Positions 10,805 through 21,114 are shown, counted from the first letter of the stretch. The stretch: DNA of 64,000 nt from Macrosoma leucophasiata (GCA_036365455.1 JAWQUS010000011.1:7646001-7710000); one strand, 5' to 3'. The notes: generated from the sequence alone by a model not told the origin. Numbers and translations are program-made.

Positions 10805-11495
10805 CGGTAGAAACTTTGTAGGGGCACGTTCGTATTTAAAAGAACTTTATAATTTTCTTAACAAAGAATATCGTTCAAATTTTGAAGAGGAGTTAGTAGA
10901 AAATCGCATTACGTGGAGGTTTATACCACCTGCCTCTCCACATTTCGGTGGATGTAGGGAGAGCATGGTTAAGGTAATCAAAACGCATTTATTTAAGGTT
11001 ATAGGTCAACAGCTTCTTTCTTACGAAGAATTAAATACAATTCTCGTACAGATAGAAGGTCTGTTGAATTCGCGACCACTGACCGCACTTAGTTCAGATC
11101 CGTCTGAACCTATGGCTTTAACTCCTAGCCATTTCCTACACACTGTTTCTTTAAATTCATTTCCTGCGCCAGACGTAGAACCAGATAAACTTAATTTGCT
11201 TCAGAGACACTCATTATTAAATAAATTAGTGCAGTCCTTCTGGAAGCGATGGAAGGTCGAGTACCTCCACAACTTACAAGTCCGTCAGAAATGGAACACC
11301 CCTACAGTTTCAATCACTGAAGGAACGGTTGTGGTCATAAACACAGAGAACGCTCCGCCCCTGGCGTGGCCTCTAGGTGTCGTCGACAAAATACACCCTT
11401 CCAAAGACGGCGTTACACGCGTGGTGTCGGTACGGACGACTAAGGGAACCTTCCTTCGTCCAGTGATCCGCCTGTGTCCTCTACCAAATCAGTAG
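10776..11495 (+). pseudogene. BEL/Pao integrase, C-terminal part with DUF5641-like end
   Basis: This continues integrase in the +1 frame. The second catalytic Asp is in YSDNGRNFVG and the catalytic Glu in HFGGCRESMVK. The C-terminal segment FWKRWKVEYL with VVINTENAPPLAWPLG matches the DUF5641 type found at the end of BEL/Pao integrases. It ends with TAG at 11493-11495. Nothing else in it is broken, so with its neighbours this copy carries only two lesions after the missing 5' end. Confidence 0.82.
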
Positions 11496-11660
11496 GGTGA
11501 CAACGTTTTCGCAGTAGCTTAGGTTAAGAATAATAAACGCATATAAGTACATATATATTTATTTTAATTTTCCAAACCGCTCTGACATATGTTATTTTAT
11601 TCGCATAACGCTCATTATTTCTCACATATTTATTTATTTTTTCTTAAAGACGATCCTTTA

Positions 11661-11674
11661 AGGCCGGGGGGAAA
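11661..11674 (+). promoter_or_regulatory. Polypurine tract of the BEL element
   Basis: The run AGGCCGGGGGGAAA precedes a TG dinucleotide that could open the 3' LTR. The call rests on position and purine bias. Confidence 0.55.
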
Positions 11675-12085
11675 TGGTGGCGCCGCTTTCGGCAAAAATC
11701 GCTTGTAATTATACTTTGTCTCATCGCACCCGCAATACCCATCATTACCTATCCTTTTCCCTCTCGTGCACTGTCGCTTACCGCCCCGCAAACCGCGAGG
11801 ACGCGAGTCGCCGCCAAATCGTCGACCTCAACGGACATACGTTTTTCGAAGTCCTCGCAATCCCGCTATCCCAAGTGTGTAGTGTGGTGACTGTTGTGCG
11901 CCTGATAAAACTTAACACCTAACCCACCGCGAGTGTCTGTGTGGTGTGCATTTGCTCCGGAAGGCTCTGTTGCCCGGGGACGCCTGGAGTTGCGCCAACG
12001 AGGTAAGTGCACGAGTTCCTTCCTGCTAGATCTCCTACATCTTCCGCAACCGCATGCCCTCGCGAGAGACAAGGCAACGCTTACA
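11675..12085 (+). repeat. Probable 3' LTR of the BEL element (3' limit uncertain)
   Basis: It starts TGGTGGCGCC after the polypurine run. It is GC-rich, unlike its flanks, and contains an ATAAAA-type signal near 11903. The end is set at a CA in CGCTTACA but has no second LTR for comparison. The small frame at 11674-11922 lies inside it and is not regarded as a gene. Confidence 0.4.
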
Positions 12086-12154
12086 TTGATCTAAAACATA
12101 CAGTCCACTGCCCTTCAGGCGTGCCGCTGAGCTACCTACCAGTATAGGTACTTC

Positions 12155-12410
12155 CTTGTTGTTAGAAATTCAAACTTTACGGCAACAGTAGGTAGCTATG
12201 TAATGTATAATGAAATTAAAAGGAAAACTATCACTCAACTTGTCTATACATATTCGCGAGAAATAGTCGACCAACTGTATTTGACTCGAAAAATTCGAAT
12301 AATTCCATAGAAAATATTTATTTATTTTATTCATTACATTTCTTACTCTGCAACTACGGAACCCTACACTGCGCGTGGCCCGACATGCACTTGACCGGTG
12401 TTCGCGCCTA
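12155..12410 (-). repeat. Repeat copy related to 5041-5180, ending in a family D head
   Basis: The left half repeats the block at 5041-5180 in the same orientation. The right end (TACGGAACCCTACACTGCG, then CGTGGCCCGACATGCACTTG) is the reverse complement of a family D head. Confidence 0.5.
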
Positions 12411-13384
12411 CTACAATTCATCATGCAATTCACACCTAAATTGATTGCGCCTTTTATTGTCAAGAAAATTACATACATAATCATTCAACGTTTTGTTTTT
12501 CGAAGTACCGACGGTAAAGGCAGTGCACCGTACTTTTTTTGTGAATTCATTCTTTCTTCTCGTCTCAACCAAATATCACATGTAACGAATATATCGAAAT
12601 AAACCGAAGTTTCAAGAAGTGTAATACGGGAATTTCATTTGTGTACACCTGTGCATGAACAACCGGTTTTTTATAGAATAAGTTAAATAAATGAATAGCT
12701 ATTTATATTATATAGTTCCGTTATTTTCGTTACATAATCATAGGCTGCAAGTTTAATGTTTCTCAAGTAGGTAATACGAGTAATAACAAAACCCACGAGG
12801 GTCCGAAAATACGAAGAATAGCTTCGATAAAAACTAAGTAGTGATACATTTCTCTCGTCTGAGTAAGTAGATATCTGAACATAATATCATTGTTAAATTG
12901 CTTGCCACTCGACTAAATTACCAGAACTTCCCAAACCAGGCTTAAAGAACTACGTATAAAATCGCAATAAAAACTCGGTCAGAAGCTGGTAATGTGGTAT
13001 AAAAAGATATGATTCTTACATCAAGCTAGTTCAAGGGATTCTAGCCGCAACCCTACAAAGGTAGGGACAAATTTGGCCTATATGCCGCTGTAACTGATAC
13101 TTACTGGGGTTTATGGCGTATCCCTCATCAACTGTGTGAAGCGATAAGTGTATCAGGAGAATGAGAGCCGTTGATGTCTGCAAAGAAAAATACGGGTTAG
13201 AAAGTGAAAATGATTATTATTTAAAAATATCTTCAGAGATGGGGAAGAAATTACGCTTATTAAAGAACCTGTTTTTGAATATTCATCTTATGTTGTTTTT
13301 AAAGAAGACAGTTCCAATCTACCCGTGATCGAAAAAGCTGAGACTTGACCGAAACGTCGGGTCCATTATAATAAGTATCTTAGT
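12411..13384. other. Non-coding stretch, nothing recognised
   Basis: AT-rich sequence with no family motifs, no tRNA boxes and no long inverted repeats that I could see. Confidence 0.5.
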
Positions 13385-13392
13385 TTCATTTA

Positions 13393-13757
13393 ATAAATAA
13401 TATAATAATGGCAACCCATTATACGTCCCACTGCTGGGCACGAGTCTCTCCCCTTTTTGGGGGGAGGCCTGGAGCTTACTCCACCACGCTGCTCCAATGC
13501 GGATTGGTGGAGGTGGGTGGGTTAGTGGCCAACCCACTGTCGGATGTTTTCAAACCGCCCATTAGGCCTCCGACAAGGTTTAACGACTGCTATCCATCGA
13601 TAGCAACCGGGACCGACGGCTTAACGTGCCCTCCGAAGCACGGAAACGCGCATTTAATTTGCCACTAGCGGTCACCCATCACACTACCCGACCGCGCCCG
13701 TAGTGCTTAACCGAGCAGATCGCTTACGATCTACACCAGCCGCTGGGCCATGCACGC
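13393..13757 (-). repeat. 5S rRNA-derived SINE, full length, with 8-bp TSD
   Basis: On the minus strand the head contains GGGCGCGGTCGGGTAGTGTG and ATGGGTGACCGC, matching the 3' half of 5S rRNA (GGGCGCGGTTAGTACTTGGA type). The tail is (ATT)n. It is flanked by TTCATTTA at 13385-13392 and 13758-13765. The frames in this interval are repeat sequence, not genes. Confidence 0.8.
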
Positions 13758-14039
13758 TTCATTTACTCAAAATAAATCTGCAAAATCGTGGCACTAAGCA
13801 TCGTAAGTAGATTAGGTAATGCTACGGGTACGTCAATAAAACTCTACTACCAGTGGAAATTCTAAAACGATACTTCAGCCACGGCTGATGGAAGCGTCCG
13901 ATATGTTTTGCTCTTTGGACGGTATGAAAGCGATAGCGATTGAGATAATCACATCAGAAATAATATAGACGTTAAGGAAGGCAGAAATGATATATATATT
14001 TTTTAATATAACGAAGGTGTTGTACTTATGTACTAAAAC

Positions 14040-14215
14040 TGTACTAAACTTCTTCTTATACCCGATTCCAGTTACCGTGGTCACGGGCACCATCGTCGAA
14101 TTAGTCTGCCCATGACCACAGTAACTGGAATCGGGTGTAAGAAGAAGTTTGGGAGTGTTGTATACGCGAGAAAATCCGCAAGTTTAAATTCTACAAGGTA
14201 TGAAGCTCGCGAAAA
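14040..14215. mobile_element. Hairpin MITE, left arm truncated
   Basis: CTTCTTCTTATACCCGATTC and CCAGTTACCGTGGTCACGGGC pair with their reverse complements after a short loop near 14095. The right arm runs on through GTATACGCGAGAAAATCCGC to TCGCGAAAACCTAC. The same arms occur at 27953-28192 around a different core. Confidence 0.65.
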
Positions 14216-14235
14216 CCTACGGCAACGTCATAACG

Positions 14236-14474
14236 AAGGTGGCAAACAAGCTTGCAGTTCACATAAATGCTGAGTGATGTCTGCAGCCTGTAAATATCTA
14301 CTCAAAAACCAGAGGTCAAATGCAGATACATTGCAACCCCTGAGAACTTCTTGTCTCTGTGATCGTATTACGGGGCCATTACCATCACACCGAAGCTCGA
14401 AAGTGTTGATGAACACTACTATTTGGCGGCATATAATTAATGCGGTGGTTTCTACTGGGACTCTACCACCAGTT
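14236..14474 (-). repeat. SINE-A, diverged copy
   Basis: It reads GGTGGCAAACAAGCTTGCAG at the 3' end of the element and ends CTCTACCACCAGT at its 5' end. The internal order matches full copies, with many substitutions. Confidence 0.65.
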
Positions 14475-14809
14475 ACAAAAATAATACCAGTTAAACCGTT
14501 GACTGAGGCTAAAAAATTGTATTCACGAAACCATATTTAATTTTGTTATATTCACATATTTCCAACATCGTACATGACTTGGACAAAGTTGGTGTAAAAG
14601 TTGCCGTTTTAAATAAGATTTCGTCACAAGTTGCTTCAGTTCTTATCAGTTGCATATAAGTTGTATAAAATGTGTAGCAAGTGTGCCCCAAGAACCTTAT
14701 CTTGCGAGTATTTCTAGAAAAATTATGAAATTTTATATAAAAGAATAAGAAGTATAAATACCGAAAAGTAAAATTATTAATACATTCACGCATTTATCCA
14801 TATATCTAT

Positions 14810-14935
14810 GTATATATAAAAATCTATTGCTGTTCATTAGTCTCGCGATTTGACTAATTTTGGTTTTGAATGATTTTTGGAAGTCCAGGTTTAAAAGTAA
14901 GTAAAGGCAATCATAAAATAAAAATATGAGGAAAC
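14810..14935 (+). repeat. Helitron-like fragment (TTGCTGTTCATTAGTCTCGC type)
   Basis: The start TATATAAAAATCTATTGCTG and following block match copies at 22690 (+) and, inverted, 41365 and 43064. It is truncated before the CTAG end by SINE-A. Confidence 0.45.
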
Positions 14936-14937
14936 TT

Positions 14938-15217
14938 TGACTGGCGGTAGAGCTCCTGTGACGGAGTTCGCGGGCGCCACAAGCATTACTTAATTGACTT
15001 GCTGCTAAATTATAATGTTCAGCGCTATCGTGTTACGGTCAGGTGGTAATGTACGGCTCTGTAATTTCCGACACGGAGGCATAACACCTTAGGTGTCAGG
15101 AGTGGCAACGCATCTACATTGAAATCTCTGGTCTCATGTAAGTGTTTATAGGCTACAGTATTACTTTGCATTAATGTAAACTTTATGCTTGTTTGTCACC
15201 TCATGACATAAAAAAAT
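14938..15217 (+). repeat. SINE-A, full length but diverged
   Basis: It starts ACTGGCGGTAGAGCTCC and ends TGACATAAAAAAA. Internal blocks ATCGTGTTACGGTCAGGTGG and GGAGTGGCAACGCATCTAC are recognisable. Confidence 0.7.
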
Positions 15218-15239
15218 AACGTAAAGATACAGACTGTAG

Positions 15240-15412
15240 TTTTTTTTTTCTTGATGTCGCATATAAGCATGCAGTTTACATTGATGTTAATAGATGACTG
15301 CAGCCTATGGACACCCACACAAAGACCAAGGTCAAAATGCAGATGCGTTACCACTCCTGAGGCCTAAGATGTTATGCCTCTGTGCCGGAAATTACAGGGC
15401 CGTACATTCACC
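15240..15412 (-). repeat. SINE-A, 5'-truncated
   Basis: It begins with poly(T) and continues through GATGACTGCAGCCTATGG to ATTACAGGGCCGTACATT, then similarity stops. It lies tail to tail with the copy at 14938-15217. Confidence 0.7.
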
Positions 15413-16582
15413 CAAAATCTGATTTAGAAGGCTATATTCAGCTGGAACCAAGTGGAAGAAGTCATAAACGCAACTTCACATCTGTTTAACATGAAACTGT
15501 TGCAAATTTAATGATTTCACGAGGTAATCTTCGCGAACATTATCACACACCTTGTCTGTAACACATTATTTATAGAACCCAGTAATGTTTTAAGACGTGT
15601 TTGCCTTCCCGTCGAAATGAAGGGATTTACGTTACGTAGAATTAGGTTAATGCGTGTCACGTTTAATCTCATCACAAAACGGGATAAAGGGTACAAAGAC
15701 GTGCGAAATAAAACGCAAATTTCGTGTTAAATAAAAATCTGAAATTTTATACCAATTAAAATATATTCAAGAGGGATCAAAGCAACGTTTTTATGGTTAT
15801 TATGGAACTGGTGGTGGTATTATGGATATTTAGTTTAATGTACCTGTATGGGACATACATGCATTTTTAGGATGCACCGTCGGCAATTTGCCGCCGCGCA
15901 TCGATTTACTTATAACGCAATAGTCAGTTCACGTGCAGTCACCATAAACGCCGATTCTCATTTACAAATTCTACCATTTTATCAGTTCGCATCGGGCTAC
16001 CATTCCACGCGTACTATGTTAACATCTTTTATCATTACCATTCAAGTTCACGTTCGGCTACCATTACCGCGTGTGCTCCCGTATTTATTCCGGCTACTTA
16101 ATTGTACTATATGCACCATCATTATAATAAGTTACCAGTAATAACCCATACCGTATCTAATCCGAATCTACGTCTTTATATTTCTCCTCCAACAACCCAT
16201 ACAGTACCTATCATTCGAATATTTTTTTTCACCAGTGTGACCCTTATTTTCGAACTGTCAAATTGTTGAAATATTATTCTCTTTGTATGGTATTGTCTTG
16301 TACACCTTGTATACAAACCAAATTAGATTAAAATCGAGCATTCATTAGTTATTATCGAGAATCGGTTAGCAAGTTTCAAATAGAAAATCCAAGTTACGTA
16401 TTCCTTGTATTTTAAGTACAAGCGAAGTGTTCGATTTTAATGCAATAAGACTGCTCGACAAAGAATTGTAGAGAACTTACAAATGGCGAACTATTACGGC
16501 TTCCACGTTAATGGGTCACTCGTGTAACACTATGTTTTGCTGTTCCGACATTTTATTTAAACAGAGTTTCATGTTTTATTGT
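15413..16582. other. Non-coding stretch, nothing recognised
   Basis: There is no supported gene. The frame at 15848-16141 has no family features or splice context and is treated as chance. Confidence 0.5.
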
Positions 16583-16677
16583 AATACCGGAGAGCTCCGG
16601 TGGCGGAACTCGCGGGCGTAGGCATCACCGCATTACCTAATATACTTGCCGCTAAATGGTAGTGGTAATGTACGGTC
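16583..16677 (+). repeat. SINE-A 5' fragment
   Basis: It contains CTCGCGGGCGTAGGCATCAC and CTAATATACTTGCCGCTAAA, then breaks off at GGTAATGTACGG. Confidence 0.6.
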
Positions 16678-16682
16678 GTCAC

Positions 16683-16965
16683 GGTAAACGGACTTATAGC
16701 GAAGAGGTTCGACCGCCACCTAAGGAGGCTCTCGCTTGGTTGGTAAGTTGGATCAAGGGCTTGGTGCAGAAAGCGGTACTCCTCGACACGGCTCGTATTG
16801 TGAGGAGGTTCCTCTCTCTGAGCCCCTAACCACCGACAGCTTGGATCCTGTTCCCGCTACCGGTGGCAACCTTTTTATATTTTTTTATATATAATATGTT
16901 TTTTTTTTTTGTTTGTGAAAAAGTATAAAATGAGAATTTCAATAAATGAGTGGATTAATAATACT
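16683..16965 (+). pseudogene. Possible LINE ORF2 C-terminus and 3' UTR
   Basis: An open frame of about 46 codons ends with TAA near 16830. It is rich in Trp and Arg (EALAWLVSWIKGLVQKAVLL, ARIVRRFLSL) and GC-rich compared with its flanks. A T-rich 3' stretch with CAATAAATG follows. The layout resembles the end of a lepidopteran LINE, but no catalytic motif is present, so the call is weak. Confidence 0.3.
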
Positions 16966-17370
16966 TCAATTACTGGCAATTCAAAAAATGCCTGAATTTC
17001 AAAATATTTATTTTATAGTCATTTGAAAATGACATAATTTGTAGTACAGTACAGTAATTTGTAGTACAGTACAGTGTTAACACCTGGGCCTAGAAATGTA
17101 TAGAACAGTATCATTCTCCGTTTATAAAAGCAATTTGTCATTATTAGGGTTCCGTACCTCAAACGGAAAACAAAAAATCACTCAGGTATAACTCGCATCT
17201 TTTTTTTGTTTATGTTAGATGATCTCAATGCCAGAGACATTTGAAGATCATGTGCTTCTTGATTAATAGACTGGAAAATATTTTCATAAGCCTTCATATC
17301 GAGAATAAAATTTAAAATCACTACAAAAAAAATTACACGTAATTTATCCATTACCTTCTTTAGGGAATGA

Positions 17371-17705
17371 ACGGTATTTAGAACTTAAATCTCTTGTAGT
17401 CTATTTGGACGCCCAAGGACACCTTTTTGAGACTCAAATTGCAAATGAATTTCGGATTCATTTGCAATTTGAGTCTCAAAAAGGTGTCCTGATGTGTCAG
17501 ATACTTCCTTATTTGGTGCCGGCGGCGGAGTAAAAGAAAACACTGACGACGGTCGAAATTAAACCGATATCTTTGAATGGCGTCGGACCCCGAGTAATTA
17601 GGGTACTTGTGTCTATCCGAATGAGTTTTGTTGATCTATATGAAGAAACAGATGTAGAGTGAAAAGATTTTCGATTAATTTTATTGTTGAGGTTCTTTCT
17701 TTGTT
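17371..17705. repeat. Tandem module, copy 1, carrying a 35-bp perfect palindrome
   Basis: It shares GAGTAATTAGGGTACTTGTG, AATTAAACCGATATCTTTGA and GGTGCCGGCGGCGGA with copies at 18836-19135 and 20812-21085. Within it, 17416-17450 and 17456-17490 are exact reverse complements with a 5-nt spacer. The function of the module is unknown. Confidence 0.6.
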
Positions 17706-17770
17706 CCAACCCGATGTCTGATAATCAAGTTATAATGTTAGTTGTTCCAGTATAACTGGCTCAGTAACTC

Positions 17771-18059
17771 TTTTTTTATGTCATGAAAGTGGCAAACAAG
17801 CTTGCAGTTCACATTGATGTTAAGTGATGACTGCAGCCTATAGACACCCATAAAAAGACCAGAGGTCAAAATGCAGATGCGTTACAACTTCTGGGGCCTA
17901 AGGTGCCTCGATGCCTCTGTGCCGGAAATTACAAGGCCATACGTTACCACCTGACCGGAACAGGATAATGCTGAACTACCATTTAGCGGCAAGTATATTA
18001 TATAATGCCGTGGTGCGTTCGCCCGCGAGCTCCGTCACTGGAGCTCTACCACCAGTAAA
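17771..18059 (-). repeat. SINE-A, full length
   Basis: Poly(T) start, AAGTGGCAAACAAGCTTGCA, full internal order, and GAGCTCTACCACCAGTAAA end. Confidence 0.75.
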
Positions 18060-18333
18060 GTAAGTGCTACAAATATTCTACTGCTATGCTAAGATTAAGG
18101 ATTTAATTCCAATGTTATTAGTTGGGATTTCTAATTGTTTGCAAGTTTTTGTGAACTTAACTCGGATTTTGGTAGTGTGCTCAGTTATGTTACTAGGCTT
18201 TGAATAATTTTCAGAAATCATCATGCATGACATAAGCAATATTAACAAGTAACAAATACGAGTAACTTGCAGACAGAGTTTCTTTTACGAGAGCGTATTC
18301 GTTAATATCTTTAGGAAAATAAGGCTTTTTAGT

Positions 18334-18540
18334 ACTTTATTTTTAAAGAAAAATGGAAAGAAAAATTTGACTTCAGGCGAGACTCGAACTCGCGACCTAC
18401 TGGGAATCTAGTCCAGCCGCTCTTCCAATTGAGCTACTGAAGCCCTGCCCGATTTGTCAAATCTTTCCTTCACATCTATCGCATTGCTTTATGGTAGCAG
18501 TAGCGCCATCTATTACCAACTATGCTAGTTAGGCAACCGA
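18334..18540 (-). repeat. tRNA-like repeat unit 1
   Basis: It comprises AAAGAAAAATGGAAAGAAAA, the tRNA-like block, CCGATTTGTCAAATCTTTCC, then ATGGTAGCAGTAGCGCC. Nearly identical to 18640-18835 and found inverted at 38150-38390. The shared sequence extends well beyond the tRNA-like part on both sides. Confidence 0.65.
18369..18443 (-). tRNA. tRNA-like sequence (probable pseudo-tRNA), copy 1
   Basis: On the minus strand the acceptor arms GCTTCAG and CTGAAGT pair, with one G-U. The D arm is GCTC...GAGC and the T arm is GCGAG-TTCGAGT-CTCGC. A-box and B-box sequences are intact. The D and T arms resemble tRNA-Tyr, but the anticodon region (GCTGGACTAGATTCCCAG) does not form a clean 5-bp stem with a 7-nt loop. 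One folding puts AGA at the anticodon with a mismatch. Without a clear anticodon a functional gene is doubtful; a tRNA-derived repeat is more likely. Confidence 0.4.
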
Positions 18541-18675
18541 TATAATAGACTTTTCAGTTTATTGAATATCGTAAAGAAGTCGCTTTTACCCTTAATGATT
18601 GTTTTATATTATTTCGCATTAACACATGCTTGTGAAATATATTTTATTTTTAAAGAAAAATGGAAAGAAAAATTT

Positions 18676-18750
18676 GACTTCAGGCGAGACTCGAACTCGC
18701 GACCTACTGGGAATCTAGTCCAGCCGCTCTTCCAATTGAGCTACTGAAGC
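18676..18750 (-). tRNA. tRNA-like sequence (probable pseudo-tRNA), copy 2
   Basis: The tRNA-like block is identical in sequence to the one at 18369-18443 as far as I can compare by eye, 307 bp away in the same orientation. The same irregular anticodon arm is present. Confidence 0.4.
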
Positions 18751-18835
18751 CCTGCCCGATTTGTCAAATCTTTCCTTCACATCTATTGCATTGCTTTATG
18801 GTAGCAGTAGCGCCATCTATTACCAACTATGCTTT

Positions 18836-19135
18836 TTAGTACTTACATCTCTTGTATTCTATTTGGACACCAAATAACATATCTTAGAGACCCAAATAAC
18901 GAATGAATCCCAAGCCGTACGCTTCCTTATTGGGTGCCAGCGGCGAAAAAAAATCACTTTGACGACGGTCCAAATTAAACCGATATCTTTGAGTGGCTCT
19001 GGAGCCCCAGTAATTAGGGTTCTGGTGTCTATTCGAATGGCTTTTGTATCTATATAAGGGGACAGATGTAGAGTTATGAGGCATTGATTGATTTTGTTGT
19101 TGGAACGTTCATCTTTTGTTCGAACTTCGGATAAC
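18836..19135. repeat. Tandem module, copy 2
   Basis: It starts TTTTTAGTACTTACATCTCT and shares the GGTGCCAGCGGCG and CCAGTAATTAGGGTTCTGGT blocks with copies 1 and 3. A truncated form of the copy-1 palindrome arm (GGACACC... GAGACCCAAAT) is present once only. Confidence 0.55.
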
Positions 19136-19143
19136 CTGATGTC

Positions 19144-19609
19144 TTTTTTTTATGTTATGGAAGTGGCAAATAAGCATGCAGTTCACATTGATGCTAAGTG
19201 AAGACTGCAATCTATAGACACCCACACAAAGATCAAGGTCAAAATGCAGGTGCGTTACCACTCCTGAGGTCTAAGGTGTTATGCCTCTGTGCCAGAAATT
19301 ACAAGGCCGTACATTACCACCTGACCGGAACATGATAGTACTGAACACTACTATTTCATCATCATCATAATTTCAGCCAATAGACGTCCACTACTGAACA
19401 AAGGCCTCCCCCAAAGAGTGCCACAACGAACGGTCCTGGGCCGCCCTCATCCAGCGATTGCCCGCGACCTTCACCAGGTTGTCGGTCCATCTTGTGGGGG
19501 GCCTGCTTACGCACTACCACTACCACTACCATTTAGCGGCAAGTACATTAGGTAACGCAGTGGTGCCTACGCCCACGAGCTCCGTCACTGGAGCTCTAAA
19601 ACCAGTAAA
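19144..19609 (-). repeat. SINE-A interrupted by an RTE 3'-end fragment
   Basis: 19144-19355 and about 19520-19609 are consecutive parts of one SINE-A. Between them lies foreign sequence at 19356-19520. The 5' end reads GAGCTCTAAAACCAGTAAAA. Confidence 0.75.
19356..19520 (-). mobile_element. RTE-type LINE 3' end inserted in SINE-A
   Basis: It starts with (CAT)n on the plus strand and contains TTTCAGCCAATAGACGTCCA and GCGATTGCCCGCGACCTTCA. It is the reverse complement of the 3' end of the RTE fragment at 46733-47277, minus substitutions and one short internal difference. Confidence 0.75.
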
Positions 19610-19848
19610 AATGTCTGATAATTATCAGATTTTCATTATTTACAGGCAGCTTTAAGGACCTGTAATCTTGCAGCAGGCCACTACATTTACGCTGATAACA
19701 CAGATTCTATCCCCAAGTCGGCAATTAGGCGCTATTAGAATCTTAATAAGGTAATTCGCCCCGTGATATTAGAAGGCTGGAAATAATATTCAGAAATCTT
19801 CATGATATTGATAACATTTCTTATAACTAGAAGAAGAGAAAGTGTCCA

Positions 19849-20193
19849 TTAATAATGGCAACCCTTGAAATATGCCACTGCTGGGCACGAGTCGCTCCCC
19901 TTCTTTAGGGGAAGGCCTGGAGCTTACTCCACCACGCTGCTCCAATGCGGGTTGGTGGTCAACCCACTGTCAGATGTTTTCGAACCGCCCATAAGGTCTC
20001 CGTCAAGGTTTAACGACTGTTATCTATTGATAGCAACCGGGACCGACGGCTTAACGTGCCCTCCGAAGCAAGGAAACGCGCATTTTAATTTCGCCATTAG
20101 TGGTCACACACACACACACCCGGCCGCGCTTGCATCGCATAACCGAGTAGATCGCTTGCGATTATAGAGCAACTCGGGCCACCGGCCGCGGCG
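19849..20193 (-). repeat. 5S rRNA-derived SINE, diverged
   Basis: ATAATGGCAACCC start (tail end), GACCGACGGCTTAACGTGCC block and a degraded 5S-like head interrupted by (CA)n near 20107. No clear target duplication. Confidence 0.65.
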
Positions 20194-20390
20194 AACGTAG
20201 CCATAGCCCTTATTACTGATGCAAAAGAGTCATTTTTTGCGGGGGAAATGCGTGTGACACACACACACTACAAGAATCGTCAATTACTACGAAACTCACA
20301 CCTTGACTTTAACAAATACATTAACAATTTCACGCACACATTTAAACATCAAGGCGACAGGTATAGGCCCACTTGGGCTTGTATTTTGCC

Positions 20391-20693
20391 TTTTTTTATT
20401 TAATGGAAGTGGCAAACAAGCATGCAGTTTACATTGATGTTAAATGATGCCTGCAGCCTTAGACACCCACATAAAAACCAAGGTCAAAATGCAGATGCGT
20501 TACCACTCCTGAGGCCTAAGGTGTTATACCTCTGTGCCGGAAATGACAGGGCCGTACAATAAAAAAAAAAATACCACCTGACCGGAATACGATAGTGCTG
20601 AACACTACCATTTAGCGGCAAGTATATTAGGTAACGCGGTGGTGCCTACGCCCGCGCGCGAGCTCCGTCACTGGAGCGCTACCACCAGTAAAA
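20391..20693 (-). repeat. SINE-A, full length
   Basis: Poly(T) start, AAGTGGCAAACAAGCATGCA, full internal order, GCGCTACCACCAGTAAAA end. A short A-run is inserted near 20560. Confidence 0.75.
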
Positions 20694-20811
20694 AGTCTGC
20701 ATATGGCTACTCCGATCTGTGCTTGCGATCTTCACCAGCAGTGGGGCCATGCGAGTGTCTTTTACGAGCGCTTATATAATGTTAATATGTTTAGGACATT
20801 TGCTATTTAGT

Positions 20812-21085
20812 ACTCACATCTCTTGTATGCTATCTACGAACAATACTTTGAAACTCAAATTGCGAAGCCAGGCACTTCAGCATTGGGTGCCGGCGGCGGA
20901 TTAAAAAAATCTCTATGATGACGGTCCAAATTAAACCGATCTCTTTTGAGTGACGTTGAACCCCGAGTAATTAGGGTACTTGTGTCTATCCGAACGACTC
21001 TTGTAGATCTATGTAAGAGGTCAGATGTAGAGTAATGACATTTTGTATTGTTTTATTGTTGGAATGTAATTCAGTTAATTCAGTC
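20812..21085. repeat. Tandem module, copy 3
   Basis: It starts TATTTAGTACTCACATCTCT and carries GGGTGCCGGCGGCGGATTAA and CGAGTAATTAGGGTACTTGT as in copy 1. Upstream TTTTACGAG/GTTAATATGTTTAGGA blocks also recur before copy 2 (around 18290), so the duplicated unit is larger than the module itself. Confidence 0.55.
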
Positions 21086-21114
21086 ATAATGATAAATAGT
21101 TTTAGCTGAAACTG

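Larger units (their letters stand above)
6449..12085 (+). mobile_element. BEL/Pao LTR retrotransposon, 5'-truncated and inactivated
   Basis: One polyprotein frame runs gag, protease, reverse transcriptase, RNase H, integrase, in the order and with the motifs of BEL/Pao. It is broken by an in-frame TAA (9857-9859) and one frameshift near 10790. A polypurine-like run at 11661-11674 and a probable 3' LTR follow. No 5' LTR or complete gag start is recognised, so the copy appears 5'-truncated. The 3' limit is a guess at the LTR end. Confidence 0.8.

Noticed and set aside
11674..11922. Separate 82-codon gene after the BEL integrase
   Set aside because: It starts at the putative LTR border and has no homology features; the LTR explains the open frame.
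13408..13668. Protein-like frames beginning MATHYTS.CWARV at several loci
   Set aside because: The same frame recurs wherever the 5S-SINE occurs, so it is repeat sequence rather than a gene.
15848..16141. 97-codon plus-strand frame
   Set aside because: No motif, no splice context and no recognisable family; likely a chance open frame.
18369..18443. Functional tRNA-Tyr or tRNA-Ser gene
   Set aside because: The anticodon arm cannot be folded cleanly. A Ser tRNA would also need a long variable arm, which is absent.
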